In this document: positions 63,501 through 64,000 of the stretch, piece by piece
Layout: every line of letters starts with the position of its first letter
Numbering within the stretch: position 1 is the stretch's first letter
Source of the DNA: Chitinophaga sp. YR573
GTDB lineage: Bacteria > Bacteroidota > Bacteroidia > Chitinophagales > Chitinophagaceae
Assembly: GCF_900110995.1 (NCBI RefSeq)
Contig: NZ_FOJF01000002.1
Coordinates: forward strand, 372,001 to 436,000
Direction: 5' to 3'
Length of the DNA stretch: 64,000 bases
Translations under genes and position numbers: made by a program
The notes under the pieces: model-generated
What the model was told of the DNA's origin: nothing
Database searches by the model: none
Seen by the model: the letters and a program-made list of their open reading frames with translations, nothing else

Positions 63501-64000
63501 ATATTAAATACAGAGATGTAAACGGGGATGGAAAAATTACCAATGCAGATTATGTACCTATTGGTTTCCCTACTACTCCGGAAGTGATATATGGTTTTTT
63601 GTTCTCAGTGGGGTATAAGAATTTTGATATCAGCGGTGCCTTTCAGGGTTCTGCCAGATCATCATTTATTATCAACTCAGCAAATACTACTCCTTTTTAT
63701 CTGAATGGTGGTAATCAGAATGGCTTATTACAGGTGATTGCTGATAATCACTGGTCTGAAGATAACAGGAACTCTTATGCTTTCTGGCCACGTTTAAGTA
63801 ATACACTTTCAGAAAATAATACACCAGTATCTACCTGGTGGTTAAGAGATGGTTCATTCTTACGATTAAAATCTGCCGAAATCGGATATAATATTCCCAG
63901 TCAGTTTTTGAAACGGTTCCATTTGAGTAGCGGACGTATCTATGTAAATGGGATGAACTTATTTACTATCAGCGCCTTTAAACTCTGGGACCCGGAAATG
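60587..64000 (+). CDS. SusC-like TonB-dependent receptor, second copy (partial)
   Basis: Open for 1138 codons from the ATG at 60587 to the window end without a stop, so the C-terminus is missing. A second in-frame ATG at 60608 is an alternative start. Signal peptide (about 1-38, ending MYAQ), STN domain (about 48-105, MTLEQIFQSIEQQTDLTFFY), carboxypeptidase-regulatory-like domain (about 142-215, GRVLSEDNKTPLPMATLLLK) and plug (about 222-345, VVVVAYGTQKKTSLVSSI and GARGANGVILITTKTG), then barrel. It is preceded by divergent ECF/FecR genes; the matching SusD should lie just beyond the window. Glycan target unknown. Confidence 0.93.
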   Translation, partial: MKRIIPLMKIASRDFARKKISITAFLLFFLNFTMYAQTVTPTVTIKGNNMTLEQIFQSIEQQTDLTFFYKEALLKSEIINGPLNYTDAKVTTVLNEVLKGHNLTYELKKNVILIKREEKIAAEPGKPAEKQHQEIAQDKQISGRVLSEDNKTPLPMATLLLKGTTNGVTTDQNGYFKLKVVGNSKTLVVQYIGYIAKEVNIVNGVNDYEIVLSPKDNTIKDVVVVAYGTQKKTSLVSSITSIDPKELKGPSSNLTTMLAGRIAGIISYQRSGEPGADNAQFFVRGVGTFGAGKVDPLILIDNIESSSRDLARLQPDDIGGFSILKDATASSLYGARGANGVILITTKTGGAGKMKFNVRMENSTSSNTRNFALADNVTYMKLANEAVLTRNPLGALPYSQNKIDHTAAGDDPLLYPNNNWIEQLIKNRTNNQRVNINASGGSDKSKYYLAMTYNVDNGILKENSLNNFSNNIKLRSYSLLSNVTLNLTKTTEALVSLKGQFDDYNGPIGGGAATFYNAIWSNPVAFPAVYPASLLPYAKHPLFGNALIPGGGGLYVNPYAQSLSGFQATNTSTMTAQLSLKQNLDVVTPGLSVRMMAYTSRYANFAVTRQYSPYYYMSSAVDGKFSGLTLINDGASGSVGTTPTEYLTYNPGDKNVNTTTYGEAAINYARIFNDKHSVGGMLIGTIRNYLTGNASTLQLSLPARNEGVSGRFTYGYDNRYLLEFNFGFNGSERFAANHRFGFFPSIGGGWIVSNEKFFKPLTNTINQLKFRFTYGLVGNDQIGSATDRFFYLSDVNLNGAAAGYFGTNFNYSRPTVDINRYENQNITWELSRQTNLGMDLILFKDLTVTVDAYQQNRSNILMVRSTMPTSMGLQVDISSNAGKATSKGVDLALDYHKSFNNSLWIQTRGTLTYAKSKLLVNEEPQYAENNKNLSKVGNSLGQIYGLVAEKLFIDQAEVNNSPVQYGSTMAGDIKYRDVNGDGKITNADYVPIGFPTTPEVIYGFLFSVGYKNFDISGAFQGSARSSFIINSANTTPFYLNGGNQNGLLQVIADNHWSEDNRNSYAFWPRLSNTLSENNTPVSTWWLRDGSFLRLKSAEIGYNIPSQFLKRFHLSSGRIYVNGMNLFTISAFKLWDPEM

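Overview
The window looks like a chromosome segment of a Bacteroidota bacterium, most likely Chitinophaga or a close relative. The grounds are SusC/SusD pairs, FecI-type sigma and FecR anti-sigma cassettes, a hybrid sensor fused to a receiver and an AraC domain, LytS/LytTR signalling, lipoproteins with Ser-Cys lipoboxes, TAnnTTTG-type promoters and a very large carbohydrate-active gene set. No rRNA, tRNA, CRISPR array, transposase or integrase was seen.

Region 1 (1-5.5 kb) is a visibly AT-rich accessory island, all genes on +: an unrecognised 222-residue protein, a RepA-like hexameric ATPase with an altered Walker A, a PD-(D/E)XK nuclease-like protein, a membrane-anchored coiled-coil protein and a DUF3800 protein. 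Small hairpins of the form AAGTCC...GGACTT recur between these genes, and two copies differ by a compensatory base pair. Region 2 (5.6-8.8 kb) holds a DUF234-type ATPase/nuclease behind two tandem palindromes, then a membrane-anchored XRE regulator facing a CPBP intramembrane protease across a perfect palindrome.

Region 3 (9.2-22.3 kb) is more GC-rich. A lipoprotein, a polytopic membrane protein and a hybrid sensor/AraC regulator form one signalling operon. A 57-bp fossil of a second ATPase gene and an FAD-linked oxidase follow. Then comes a GlcNAc/amino-sugar locus on the minus strand: a GH16 glucanase-like lipoprotein, a LacI regulator, an FHS-type MFS transporter, NagA, NagB and a GH20 hexosaminidase. 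The same 14-bp palindrome lies in front of the transporter operon and in front of the GH16 gene, so the LacI protein probably controls both.

Region 4 (22.3-40.5 kb) is mixed: a long inverted repeat, a LytS/LytTR pair divergent from a serine hydrolase/M28 peptidase operon, a PL1 pectate lyase, a tailspike-like beta-helix protein, a GNAT acetyltransferase, a periplasmic beta-carbonic anhydrase, a DUF5995 operon, a periplasmic catalase with an ankyrin partner, an NmrA-like reductase behind an HxlR-like palindrome, a DUF3095 protein with cyclase-like motifs, and several small secreted proteins.

Region 5 (40.6-64 kb) is polysaccharide utilisation. GH127, tandem GH43, GH31 and GH51 enzymes for arabinose-containing plant polymers share a GTCAAATTGAC operator. 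Immediately downstream are an ECF sigma factor, FecR, SusC and SusD, then a beta-propeller/phosphoesterase. A second ECF/FecR pair sits divergent to a second SusC gene that runs off the end of the window. Start codons were moved inward wherever the longest frame began at TTG or preceded a signal peptide.
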